Shown: positions 1 through 7,375 of the stretch, piece after piece | How the letters are laid out: each line of letters starts with the position of its first letter | Position numbering within the stretch: the stretch's first letter is position 1 | Assembly: GCA_016285815.1 (NCBI GenBank) | Contig: JAEERN010000146.1 | Coordinates: 1 to 11,155 of the forward strand | DNA length: 11,155 nucleotides | Origin: Clostridiales bacterium | Lineage (GTDB): Bacteria > Bacillota > Clostridia > Oscillospirales > QAMX01 | Reading direction: 5' to 3' | Position numbers and translations under genes: made by a program | The notes under the pieces: generated by a model | Told to the model about the DNA's origin: nothing | The model's database searches: none | The model's input: only the letters and a program-made list of their open reading frames with translations

Positions 1-480
1 GTCCGACCCGCCCCCGGCGCCGAGGTCCTGGCCCGGTACGCCGGAGCGGATCCCGCGCCGCTGGCCTATCGCTATGAGAGCGCCGACGGCCGCCGGGTGA
101 CCGTGCTGGCCTTCGACGCGGAAAAGGCGCTGACGAACGAGCGCCTGTGGAAGAGCTATTGCTTCCAGCGGCTCCTGCTGGACCAGCTGGCGTGGCTCGC
201 CCGCGGGCCGCTACCGGCCGTCTGTGCCGGGAACCCCGCGCTCTACCTGCGGGCCGCCCGCAGCGAAGACGGCGGCGCGCTGACCGTCGGTCTGTGGAAC
301 GTGTTCCCGGACGCCGTGCTGGACCCGGTGATCACGCTGGACCGCGCCTACGGCTCCGTCCGGTTCTTGAACTGCGGCGGACGGCTGGAGGGACGCGCCG
401 TCCGGCTGGACCGCGACATCCCGCCCTTCGGCTTCGCCGCCTTTGAAGTTTCCGACAGAAAGGAGCCCCAGAAACGATGA
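1..480 (+). CDS. 3' end of a large protein, possibly a glycoside hydrolase with a beta-galactosidase-like C-terminus (partial)
   Basis: The reading frame is open from base 1 and ends in TGA at 478-480, so 159 codons of the C-terminus are present and the start lies upstream of the window. The GTG/ATG-like codons inside (for example at 97) are not convincing starts: coding character, with G or C at nearly every third position, continues back to base 1. The fragment has an alpha-helical stretch (roughly residues 47-67 of the fragment), then a beta-rich tail: a 'vGLWNVFPD' strand, an 'FLNCGGRL' turn and a closing 'PPFGFAAFEV' strand. This resembles the trimerisation-like domain plus terminal beta-sandwich found at the end of GH42-type beta-galactosidases, but no catalytic region is visible, so the assignment is by pattern only. 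Its stop overlaps the next start as ATGA, implying translational coupling. That it is coding is near certain; the family is uncertain. Confidence 0.6.
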   Translation, partial: VRPAPGAEVLARYAGADPAPLAYRYESADGRRVTVLAFDAEKALTNERLWKSYCFQRLLLDQLAWLARGPLPAVCAGNPALYLRAARSEDGGALTVGLWNVFPDAVLDPVITLDRAYGSVRFLNCGGRLEGRAVRLDRDIPPFGFAAFEVSDRKEPQKR

Positions 481-1232
481 ACGAACTCCCCGCCACCCTT
501 CAGGGGTCTTTCGAGCGGCGCTATGAGCTTCGCCCCTCGGATTTCGACCGCTACGACCGCATCCTGCCCACCTCGGTGCTGGAGCTTTTCCAGGACGCAG
601 CCGGCAAGCACGCCGCGCTTCTCGGTCTGGGCCGCGGAGACCTGCTGACCCGCGAGCTGGTCTGGATCGCCGTCCGCATCCGCTATCAGGTGAAAAAGGA
701 CGTGACGCCCGAGTCCGCCGTCACCGTCCGGACGTGGCCCGTGGGGCCCGGCCGGGTCATCTTCCAGCGTGATTACGCCGTGCTGGACGAGACCGGGGAC
801 GAGGCGATCCTCGGCTCGTCCGAATGGGTGCTGATGCACCCGGTCCTTCGGAAGATCATGCCGGTCCGAGACCCTTGCCCCGACGGCGCGTCCGCCGCCG
901 CGCGGCGCTGCTTTCCCGGCCCCTTCCGGCATATCCCCGTCTTCGAGCCGGACGGCAGCCTGACCCTGACGCCGGGCTATTCCCAGATCGACGTCAACGG
1001 CCACGTGAACAACGCAAAATACGCCAATTTCGTGCTGGACGCGGCGTCTCCCCGGCCGGACGAGCCCATCCGCGGCTTTATGATCGAATACCACCGCGAG
1101 GTCCTGGCCGGCGAGCCTCTGACCGTCTCCGTGGCCCGGCAGGGCGGCGAGATCCTGGCCGCCGGGACTTCGGAGACCGGCGAGAAGAGGTTCTCGTGCC
1201 TTCTGCTGACCGGCCCCGGCGCCGAGGTCTGA
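477..1232 (+). CDS. acyl-ACP thioesterase (double hot-dog fold, FatA/FatB-like)
   Basis: The product is 251 aa, the usual size for bacterial acyl-ACP thioesterases, which hydrolyse acyl-ACP to free fatty acid and ACP in the cytoplasm. The N-terminal hot-dog (about residues 8-125) begins with the 'YELRPSDFDRYDRILPTSVLELFQDAAGKHA' type of helix-strand pattern. The second hot-dog (about 150-250) carries the family hallmark D-V-N-G-H-V-N-N at 172-179, giving Asp172, Asn174 and His176 in the places of the plant catalytic residues. Glu208 in 'EYHRE' matches the conserved Glu; the Cys that follows it in plant enzymes is Val209 here. The ATG at 477 overlaps the upstream TGA (ATGA) and has no strong Shine-Dalgarno of its own beyond 'AAAGGAG' at about 460-466, so coupled translation is likely. 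A strong terminator follows. Substrate chain length cannot be read from the sequence. Confidence 0.88.
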   Translation: MNELPATLQGSFERRYELRPSDFDRYDRILPTSVLELFQDAAGKHAALLGLGRGDLLTRELVWIAVRIRYQVKKDVTPESAVTVRTWPVGPGRVIFQRDYAVLDETGDEAILGSSEWVLMHPVLRKIMPVRDPCPDGASAAARRCFPGPFRHIPVFEPDGSLTLTPGYSQIDVNGHVNNAKYANFVLDAASPRPDEPIRGFMIEYHREVLAGEPLTVSVARQGGEILAAGTSETGEKRFSCLLLTGPGAEV

Positions 1233-1269
1233 CCCCCGTCTTTCGGAAAAACGCCACGATCCTTAACAA

Positions 1270-1320
1270 AAAAGCCCCGGAAAAGCTTACGTTCCTCGCT
1301 TGTGTTTTTCCGGGGCTTTT
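1270..1320 (+). terminator. intrinsic terminator after the thioesterase gene
   Basis: A perfect 15-bp inverted repeat, with arms at 1270-1284 and 1306-1320 and a 21-nt loop. The arms contain AGCCCCGG/CCGGGGCT flanked by A and T runs, so the 3' arm itself ends in TTTT. It lies 37 nt after the thioesterase stop. The right arm doubles as the spacer of the next gene's promoter. Confidence 0.85.
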
Positions 1321-1328
1321 GCTATACT
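1300..1328 (+). promoter_or_regulatory. sigma-A-type promoter of the regulator-ABC operon, embedded in the preceding terminator
   Basis: The -35 box is TTGTGT at 1300-1305, a weak match to TTGACA. The -10 box is TATACT at 1323-1328, preceded by TG at 1320-1321, so it is an extended -10. The spacer is exactly 17 bp. Fifteen of those 17 bp are the right arm of the terminator hairpin. Transcription would start at about 1335, leaving a leader of under 20 nt that is essentially just the Shine-Dalgarno (GAAAGGTGGG, 1336-1345). Confidence 0.7.
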
Positions 1329-1351
1329 ATTTTCCGAAAGGTGGGAAAAGT

Positions 1352-1777
1352 ATGCTTTCTGAGAATCTTGCGCTTCTCCGGAAACGGGCGGGGCTCTCGC
1401 AGGAGGCCGCGGCGGAGCGGATCGGCGTGTCCCGCCAGACCGTCGCCAAGTGGGAAAACGGCGACAGCGTGCCGGACGCACTGAATCTCGACCGGCTGGC
1501 CGAGCTGTACGACGTCTCCGCGGACGACCTGCTGCACGCTGTCCCCTCGGCCGACGGCGGGCTGCCGCCCCGTGGGAAGTTCATCTTCGGCGCCGTCACC
1601 GTGGGCGACAAGGGCCAGATCGTCATCCCCGTCAAGGCGCGGCGCGCCTTCGGCATCCGGCCCGGGGACGATCTGATGGTGCTGGGAGACGCCGAGCGCG
1701 GCCTGGCGCTGGTCCGCGCGGACTTCTTCTGGGAGGCCGCCCGGGCCCTGGGCCGCCGGAAGGAGGCGGACCGATGA
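1352..1777 (+). CDS. XRE helix-turn-helix / AbrB-SpoVT fusion transcriptional regulator
   Basis: The ATG at 1352 is chosen because it follows GAAAGGTGGG by a normal gap and sits just downstream of a good promoter; the frame stays open further upstream, but that part overlaps the terminator and the thioesterase gene. The product is 141 aa. Residues 1-61 form a canonical XRE/Cro-like HTH ('LRKRAGLSQEAAAERIGVSR' then 'QTVAKWENGDSVPD'). Residues about 78-125 form an AbrB/SpoVT swapped-hairpin domain ('VTVGDKGQIVIPVKARRAF', 'GIRPGDDLMVLGD'). Two DNA-binding folds in one short protein are typical of regulators located directly upstream of small ABC exporters in Clostridia. The TGA overlaps the next ATG (ATGA at 1774-1777). 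It most likely controls its own operon; the ligand or signal is unknown. Confidence 0.88.
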   Translation: MLSENLALLRKRAGLSQEAAAERIGVSRQTVAKWENGDSVPDALNLDRLAELYDVSADDLLHAVPSADGGLPPRGKFIFGAVTVGDKGQIVIPVKARRAFGIRPGDDLMVLGDAERGLALVRADFFWEAARALGRRKEADR

Positions 1778-2634
1778 CCCCGATCCTCGCGGTGAGGGAC
1801 CTGGTCAAGACCTATCCCGCGTTCCGGCTGGACCGCGTCGGCTTCACACTGGAGGAGGGCCGGATCACCGGCTTCCTCGGCCGCAACGGCGCGGGCAAGA
1901 CCACCACGCTCCACCTGCTTCTGGGCCTGCTGCGGCCGGACGGCGGCGAGATCTGCTTTCGCGGACAGAGCCTCCGCACGCACGAGCGGGAGATCAAGCA
2001 GCGCGTCGGCTTCGTCTCCGCCGGCCTGTCGTTCTATCGCCGGAAAAAGCTCTCCGCCGTCACGAACGTGGTCCGGTCGTTTTACGACAGCTGGGACGAC
2101 GCCGTCTGCCGCCGCTGTATGGACCGGTTCGGGCTGGACGCGGGCAAGACCGCCGAGCAGCTCTCCAACGGCATGAAGATCAAATACCAGCTGGCGTTGG
2201 CCCTGTCTCACGGGGCCGACCTTCTGATCCTGGACGAACCGACCAGCGGCCTCGACCCGGTTTCGCGGGAGGATCTGCTCGAGCTCTTCCTGGACCTTCG
2301 GGATCAGGGCGCGACGATCCTGTTCTCCACCCATATCACCTCGGATCTGGACAAGACGGCGGACCGGATCCTGCTGCTGACCGACGGGCACCTGCGGGCC
2401 GACTGTTCGCTTTCGGAGCTTCTCGCCGCCTATCGGCTGGCCGAATACGAAAAAAGCGATCCGGCCGCGGCCTCTCCCCTGCTGATCGGGCCGAGGCGGA
2501 CCCGGACCGGTCTCGCCGCGCTGGTGCGCGCCGAAGACGCTGCCGCTCTCCCGCTTCCCACGCGCGCGCCGACACTGGACGAGATCTTCGTGCATCTGGA
2601 AAAGGAGGAAGCCCCATGCTCGTCAAACTGCTGA
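1774..2634 (+). CDS. ABC transporter ATP-binding protein (BcrA/YtrB-like, drug or peptide exporter type)
   Basis: The product is 286 aa. The start is the ATG overlapping the upstream stop (ATGA), preceded by GGAAGGAGG at about 1758-1766. Walker A is GRNGAGKT at 36-43, the signature is a variant 'LSNGM' at 130-134, Walker B is LLILDE at 150-155 followed by the D-loop 'SGLD', and the switch His is H186 in 'FSTH'. The usual Gln of the Q-loop is not obvious: the equivalent stretch reads 'VGFVSAGLSFY' at 78-88. This combination, with the LS-x-GM signature and a C-terminal tail of about 70 aa ending in 'TLDEIFVHLEKEE', is typical of the YtrB/BcrA branch, which energises small ABC-2 permeases. The gene overlaps the permease gene by 19 bp. 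The transported substrate is not deducible. Confidence 0.93.
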   Translation: MTPILAVRDLVKTYPAFRLDRVGFTLEEGRITGFLGRNGAGKTTTLHLLLGLLRPDGGEICFRGQSLRTHEREIKQRVGFVSAGLSFYRRKKLSAVTNVVRSFYDSWDDAVCRRCMDRFGLDAGKTAEQLSNGMKIKYQLALALSHGADLLILDEPTSGLDPVSREDLLELFLDLRDQGATILFSTHITSDLDKTADRILLLTDGHLRADCSLSELLAAYRLAEYEKSDPAAASPLLIGPRRTRTGLAALVRAEDAAALPLPTRAPTLDEIFVHLEKEEAPCSSNC

Positions 2635-3269
2635 AAAAGGAGCTGGCGCTGGCCCTGCACCCCGTCGTCTTTCTGATGCTCGGACTGTCGGCCCTGATCC
2701 TGATCCCCAACTACCCCTACGCCGTCTCGTTCTTTTACGTGACGCTGGGACTCTACTTCATTTCGCTGGGCGGACGGGAGAACGGAGACGTTCTCTTTAC
2801 GCTGACGCTGCCCGTGGCCCGGGCCGACGCCGTGACCGGGCGTTTTCTGCTGGCGGGCCTGATCGAGGCCGCGTCGCTGCTGCTGGCCGGCGGGATGATC
2901 GCGCTCCGCGGTCTTCTGCTGAAGGCACCCAACGCCGCGGGCATGGACGCCAACCTGTTCCTGCTCGGCGAGGGGCTCGTCTGCTTCGGCGTGTTCCACC
3001 TGATCTTCTTCCCGGCCTATTACCGGCACCCGGACCGGATCGGCGTTCCCTTTCTCCTCAGCGGGATCGCGCTGTTCGGGCTGATCACCGCCGACGTCGC
3101 GCTGAGCTATGCGCTTCCCTTCTGGCGGGACGTGCTGGACACGCCGGACCCGGCGCATCTGGGCGCCAAGCTGGTCGCGCTGGCCGTCTGCGCGGCGTTC
3201 TACGTTCTCGCCTCGGCGCTGGCGCTGGTCCGTTCCCGGAAGCGGTTCGCCGCGCTGGACGTCCGCTGA
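2616..3269 (+). CDS. ABC-2 type transporter permease, about six membrane segments
   Basis: The product is 217 aa. The ATG at 2616 follows a strong Shine-Dalgarno (AAAGGAGGAA, 2601-2610) located inside the ATPase gene, so the two are translated together. Hydrophobic segments lie at about residues 15-32, 35-53, 80-100, 115-135, 143-167 and 182-205. A conserved-looking 'GGRENGDVLFTLTLPVAR' sits between segments two and three, as in short ABC-2 permeases ('tLPvsr' loop). The protein is too small for a fused exporter and needs the preceding ATPase. Likely role: efflux of a peptide, antibiotic or lipid across the cytoplasmic membrane under control of the XRE-AbrB protein. A strong terminator follows. 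Confidence 0.87.
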   Translation: MLVKLLKKELALALHPVVFLMLGLSALILIPNYPYAVSFFYVTLGLYFISLGGRENGDVLFTLTLPVARADAVTGRFLLAGLIEAASLLLAGGMIALRGLLLKAPNAAGMDANLFLLGEGLVCFGVFHLIFFPAYYRHPDRIGVPFLLSGIALFGLITADVALSYALPFWRDVLDTPDPAHLGAKLVALAVCAAFYVLASALALVRSRKRFAALDVR

Positions 3270-3286
3270 CCGCCTTTTTCGACGAA

Positions 3287-3334
3287 CGAAGCGGCCGGAG
3301 ACCCATCGGGTCCCCGGCCGCTTCGACGTTTTAT
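3287..3334 (+). terminator. intrinsic terminator closing the ABC operon
   Basis: Arms at 3287-3304 and 3308-3325 pair over 18 positions with one A/C mismatch around a 3-nt ATC loop, followed by ACGTTTTATT. It lies between convergent genes: the permease (+) and the nucleoside-phosphorylase-like gene (-). The minus-strand side lacks a T run. A second GC hairpin (about 3344-3371, arms of 11 with one mismatch) lies next to the minus-strand gene's stop and also has no T run. Confidence 0.75.
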
Positions 3335-3374
3335 TGTCGGCTCCGGCGGCGGCTTTGCCCGCCTCCGGACCCCG

Positions 3375-4139
3375 CTACAGGAGCCCGACCAGCTTCCGGC
3401 ACAGGCCGACAAGATCGTACCGGATCCCCTCCCGGCTGCGCCAGCCGCGCTCGGACCACTCGTCGCCCGAGAGGTCGTCCCCGCCGTAGATCAGCGCGCC
3501 GTAGCGGATCCCGCGGAACCGGGCCACCGCGATGCAGCCGGCCTGTTCCATCTCCACGATCTTCGCCCCCTCGTCCCGCCGGGCCCGGATGCGCGCCGCC
3601 GTCTCGCGGAAGACGGCGTCCGTGGTCCACGTCAGACCCCGAAGATAGGGCACGCCGTCCGCGTCCAGCGCGCGGGCGATCCGGTCCGTGACCGCCGGAT
3701 CCGTGCGGATCACCCGGGAGGGCGCGGCGTAATGATAGGAGAACCCCTCGTCCCGGACGGCGCCCTCCACCAGCAAAAGCCGGCCCACCTCGATGGAACG
3801 GTCCAGCACGCCGCCCCCGCCGCAGAACATGACCTTTCGGACGCCCATGGCCTGGAACAGGTCCAGATTGCCCGCGCATGCGGGGCAGCCCACCTGTCCC
3901 AGCGTCAGCAGCACGTCCGGCCGGTCGGCAAAGCGCCAGACCGTCACGGGGTTCTCGCCGGGGATCGTGCGCTCCGGAAGGATCCCGCCGCAGGCGGCCA
4001 GCTTGTCCACCGCCTCCGGGAAAAAGGTGATCACCAGCCGGTCCGTGTCGAAGCCGCGCCCGGAAACAGCCGACGGTTCCAGCAGCGCCCGCGGGTCGTC
4101 GTCGAACTCCAGGATGGGAAAATCGCTTTTTCCGAGCAT
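3375..4139 (-). CDS. nucleoside phosphorylase family protein (PNP/UDP phosphorylase-like)
   Basis: The product is 254 aa, the normal size for the PNP_UDP_1 fold. The ATG at 4137-4139 has AGAGGAGG six bases upstream. Visible family signatures are a Gly-rich phosphate/substrate strand 'VMFCGGGGVLDRSIEVGRLLLV' in the middle, then 'AVRDEGFSYHY', the ribose-binding 'VEME' at 195-198 as in uridine phosphorylases, and 'LIYGGDDLSGDEW' late in the chain. Such enzymes cleave nucleosides with phosphate (or water, in nucleosidases) in salvage; uridine-phosphorylase-like is the closest by motif, but the base preference is not certain. The gene starts 18 nt after the ileS stop on the same strand with no terminator between, so it is probably cotranscribed with ileS and comes under its T-box. 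Confidence 0.82.
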   Translation of the reverse strand: MLGKSDFPILEFDDDPRALLEPSAVSGRGFDTDRLVITFFPEAVDKLAACGGILPERTIPGENPVTVWRFADRPDVLLTLGQVGCPACAGNLDLFQAMGVRKVMFCGGGGVLDRSIEVGRLLLVEGAVRDEGFSYHYAAPSRVIRTDPAVTDRIARALDADGVPYLRGLTWTTDAVFRETAARIRARRDEGAKIVEMEQAGCIAVARFRGIRYGALIYGGDDLSGDEWSERGWRSREGIRYDLVGLCRKLVGLL

Positions 4140-4157
4140 ACGGGGCCTCCTCTCTGT

Positions 4158-7100
4158 TCAGCCGATCTTTTCCACGCCGAGGACGGCCTCTTCGCCCTGG
4201 ATGGACTTGGCGTCCACGTAGCCGGACGGCTCTCCCGCCTCGATGCGGTCGGCCAGCACCGCCGCGGCGATGTCCGCGCCGAACTTTTCAAGGGCGGCGG
4301 CCACCCGGCCGGAGGCGCGATAGGTCACGGTGATGCGGTCGGTGACCTCGAAGCCGGCGGCCTTGCGCATGGTCTGCAGCTTGCGCTTCAGCTCACGGAC
4401 GAGACCCTCCTCCTCCAGCCCCGGCGTGATGACGGTGTCGATGGCAACGGTCAGATCCCGGTCGCTCTCCGAAACGAAGCCCTCGGTCTTCTTGGTCTCG
4501 ATCAGGAGCTCGTCGGCGGTCATCTCCACGGTCTGGCCGTCGGCGGAGACGGTGACGTGTCCCGTTCCGGTCAGCTCGGCCATCATGGCCGCGCCGTCTC
4601 CGGCCTCCAGCGCGGCTTTCAGCGCCGGGACCAGACGGCCGTACTTGCGGCCGGCCACCTTCAGTTGGGGCTTGAAGGAATAGCTCACGAAGTCCGCCGT
4701 CCTGTCGGTCATGACCACGTCCTTGACGTTGAGCTCGCTCTCGATCAGCCCGGCGTATCCTTCCGCGGCGTCGTCTCCGGTGGTGCGGATATAGACTGCG
4801 CGCAGCGGCTGGCTGTTCTTGATGCCGGAAGCGGCGCGGCAGGCGCGGCCCAGCTCGACCACGCGGCGCACGAAGTCCATCTGTTTTTCCAGCGCCGGGT
4901 CCTTGGCCGAGGCGTCGGCCTCGGGCCAGCCGCACAGGTGGACGCTCTCCGGCGCGGCCGGATCCACCGAGCGGACCAGGTTCTGATAGATCTCCTCCGC
5001 CAGGAACGGCACGAAGGGCGCCAACACCAGTGCCAGCGTGACCAGACAGTCGTACAGCGCGCCGTAGGCGGATTTTTTGTCCTCGGTCATCCCGGCGCCC
5101 CAATAGCGCTCGCGGTTGAGGCGGACGTACCAGTTGGACAGCTCGTCGGTGAACTCCGAGACGGCGCGGGCCGCCTCGGTGATGCGATAGGCGCCGAGGT
5201 CGGCGTCCACCTCCTCCACCAGAGCCGCCGTCTTCGACCGCAGCCAGCGGTCCATGACGGTGTCGGCGGCGGGGTCGCGGGGATACTTGCCCGGGTCGTA
5301 GCCGTCGATGTTGGCATACAGGACGAAGAAGGAATAGGTGTTCCACAGGGTCCCCATGAACTTGCGCTGGCTCTCGTTCACCGCGTCCTCATAGAAGCGG
5401 CTGGGCAGCCACGGGGCCGAGGCCGAGCAGAAATACCACCGGACCGCGTCGGCCCCCTGCTTGTCCAAGATGCTCCACGGGTCCACCACGTTCCCCTTGT
5501 GCTTGGACATCTTGATCCCGTCCTTGTCGCATACGTGGCCCAGCACGATGCAGTTGCGGAAGGGCGCCTTGTCGAACAGCAGCGTCGAGATGGTCAGCAG
5601 CGTGTAGAACCATCCGCGGGTCTGGTCGATGGCTTCGCTGATGAAGTCCGCCGGGAAGTGGCTTTCGAACAGCTCCTTGTTCTCGAAGGGATAGTGATAC
5701 TGGGCAAAGGGCATGGAACCCGAATCGAACCAGCAGTCGATGACCTCCGGCGTGCGGTGCATCTCGCCGCCGCACTCGGGACAGGTCAGGACGATGCCGT
5801 CCACATAGGCCTTGTGAAGCTCGACGTCCTCGGGCACCGGGCTTCCGTCGGCGTACCGCCCCAGCTCGCGCAGCTCGGCGATGCTGCCGACGGTGTGGGT
5901 GTGTCCGCAGGAGCAGACCCACACGGGCAGCGGCGTGCCCCAATAGCGCGAGCGCGTCAGGCACCAGTCGATGTTGTTCTCCAGGAAGTTGCCCATGCGG
6001 CCTTCCTTGATGTTCTCCGGATACCAGTTGATGGTCCGGTTGTTGGCGATGAGCCGGTCGCGGATCTTCGTGGTCTCGATGAACCACGAGTCCATGGCGT
6101 AATAGAGAAGCGGCGTGTCACAGCGCCAGCAGAAGGGATAGCTGTGCTCGAACTTCACCGCCCGCAGCAGAAGCCCCCGCCGGTCCAGATCGAGGATGAT
6201 GTCCTTGTCGCCGTCCTTGCAGAACCGTCCGGCCCAGGGCTCGACCTCCGGCGTGAAGCAGCCCTTGGCGTCCACCAGCTGGACGAAGGGCAGGCCGTTG
6301 GCCTTGCCGACGCGCGCGTCGTCCTCGCCGAAGGCCGGCGCGATGTGGACGATGCCGGACCCGTCGGTCAGCGTGACGAAGTCGCCCGCCACTACGTACC
6401 AAGCCTTTTCCGCGGGCGAGACGAACCGGTACAGCGGCTCGTACTCCATTCCCAAAAGCTCGCTGCCCCGGAAGGTCCGCAGGATCTCGGCGTCCTCTCC
6501 GTCCACGGCGGCGGCCAGGGCCCTGGCGGCGATGTGGCGCTCGTCCCCGGCGCGGATCTCGGCGTACTCCTCGTCCGGATTGACCGCCAGCGCCACGTTG
6601 GACGGCAGCGTCCACGGCGTCGTGGTCCAGGCCACCAGATACAGCCCCGGCTGATCCTTGACGGCGAACTTGACGAAGACCGAGGTCTCCTTGACGTCCT
6701 TGTACCCCTGGGCCACCTCGTGGCTGGAGAGGCTGGTCCCGCAGCGGGGACAATAGGGCACGATCTTGTGGCCCTTGTACATGAGTCCCTTCCCGGCGAT
6801 CTGCTTCAGGGCCCACCACTCGGACTCGATATAGCTGTTGTGATAGGTGACGTAAGGGTCGTCCATGTCGCACCAATAGCCCACCGCGTCGCTCATGCGG
6901 TGCCACTCGCCGGTGTACTTCCAGACGCTCTCCTTGCACTTCTCACAGAAGGGCTCGATGCCGTAGCGCTCGATGTCCTGCTTGCCGTCCAGCTGGAGGA
7001 GCTTTTCCACCTCGATCTCCACGGGCAGACCCTGGGTGTCCCAGCCGGCCTTGCGGTCCACCACATACCCCTTCATGGTCTTATAGCGCGGGATCACGTC

Positions 7101-7301
7101 CTTCATGACGCGGGTCAGGATGTGGCCGATGTGGGGCTTGCCGTTGGCCGTGGGGGGGCCGTCGTAGAACGTGAAGTTCTGACCGCCGCGGCGGCTGGCG
7201 ATGCTCTTTTCAAAGATGCGATTCTCTTTCCAGAACGCCGAGACCTTTTTCTCCCGGGAGAGGAAATCCATATCTCCGGGGACCTTCTGATAGACGCTCA
7301 T
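4158..7301 (-). CDS. ileS: isoleucyl-tRNA synthetase, eukaryote-like type 2
   Basis: The product is 1047 aa. The ATG at 7299-7301 follows ACAGGAGGAAC. It charges tRNA-Ile with isoleucine in the cytoplasm. The class Ia signatures are HIGH at 57-60 ('PTANGKPHIGHIL') and KMSKH at 597-601. The inserted CP1 editing domain shows 'WTTTPWTLPSN' and 'GIVHIAPAFGEDD'. Cys pairs include 'PYCPRCG', 'FCWRC', 'CSCGH' and 'CPECG'; some are likely zinc ligands. Overall pattern and length match the Thermus/eukaryotic-type IleRS (type 2) rather than the E. coli/B. subtilis type. Type 2 enzymes are known for low sensitivity to mupirocin, so resistance is an inference from type. One oddity is that the 'GWDTHGLP' block reads GWDTQGLP, with Gln90 in the usual His position. 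Expression is controlled by the upstream T-box. Confidence 0.97.
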   Translation of the reverse strand: MSVYQKVPGDMDFLSREKKVSAFWKENRIFEKSIASRRGGQNFTFYDGPPTANGKPHIGHILTRVMKDVIPRYKTMKGYVVDRKAGWDTQGLPVEIEVEKLLQLDGKQDIERYGIEPFCEKCKESVWKYTGEWHRMSDAVGYWCDMDDPYVTYHNSYIESEWWALKQIAGKGLMYKGHKIVPYCPRCGTSLSSHEVAQGYKDVKETSVFVKFAVKDQPGLYLVAWTTTPWTLPSNVALAVNPDEEYAEIRAGDERHIAARALAAAVDGEDAEILRTFRGSELLGMEYEPLYRFVSPAEKAWYVVAGDFVTLTDGSGIVHIAPAFGEDDARVGKANGLPFVQLVDAKGCFTPEVEPWAGRFCKDGDKDIILDLDRRGLLLRAVKFEHSYPFCWRCDTPLLYYAMDSWFIETTKIRDRLIANNRTINWYPENIKEGRMGNFLENNIDWCLTRSRYWGTPLPVWVCSCGHTHTVGSIAELRELGRYADGSPVPEDVELHKAYVDGIVLTCPECGGEMHRTPEVIDCWFDSGSMPFAQYHYPFENKELFESHFPADFISEAIDQTRGWFYTLLTISTLLFDKAPFRNCIVLGHVCDKDGIKMSKHKGNVVDPWSILDKQGADAVRWYFCSASAPWLPSRFYEDAVNESQRKFMGTLWNTYSFFVLYANIDGYDPGKYPRDPAADTVMDRWLRSKTAALVEEVDADLGAYRITEAARAVSEFTDELSNWYVRLNRERYWGAGMTEDKKSAYGALYDCLVTLALVLAPFVPFLAEEIYQNLVRSVDPAAPESVHLCGWPEADASAKDPALEKQMDFVRRVVELGRACRAASGIKNSQPLRAVYIRTTGDDAAEGYAGLIESELNVKDVVMTDRTADFVSYSFKPQLKVAGRKYGRLVPALKAALEAGDGAAMMAELTGTGHVTVSADGQTVEMTADELLIETKKTEGFVSESDRDLTVAIDTVITPGLEEEGLVRELKRKLQTMRKAAGFEVTDRITVTYRASGRVAAALEKFGADIAAAVLADRIEAGEPSGYVDAKSIQGEEAVLGVEKIG

Positions 7302-7338
7302 GCTCTTTTGTTCCTCCTGTTTTTTTTACGGATATGGG

Positions 7339-7375
7339 AAAAGAAAACGCCCCGCCCCGGCAAAGGGGCGAGGCG
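7339..7375 (-). terminator. regulated terminator of the ileS T-box
   Basis: On the minus strand an 11-bp stem (7375-7365 with 7358-7348, including one U-G pair) closes a six-base loop and is followed by UUUUCUUUU. It begins just after the T-box sequence, as expected for the alternative structure to the antiterminator, and lies about 20 nt before the ileS Shine-Dalgarno. Confidence 0.88.

Noticed and set aside
824..1351. An upstream extension of the regulator frame into the thioesterase gene
   Set aside because: It would cross the terminator and promoter, its product is low-complexity Arg/Pro-rich, and the HTH domain starts naturally at the ATG at 1352 with a good Shine-Dalgarno.
1327..2595. 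A 422-codon open frame on the minus strand opposite the regulator and ABC ATPase genes
   Set aside because: An antisense shadow in GC-rich DNA. The plus-strand frames carry complete Walker motifs and ribosome binding sites; this one has neither.
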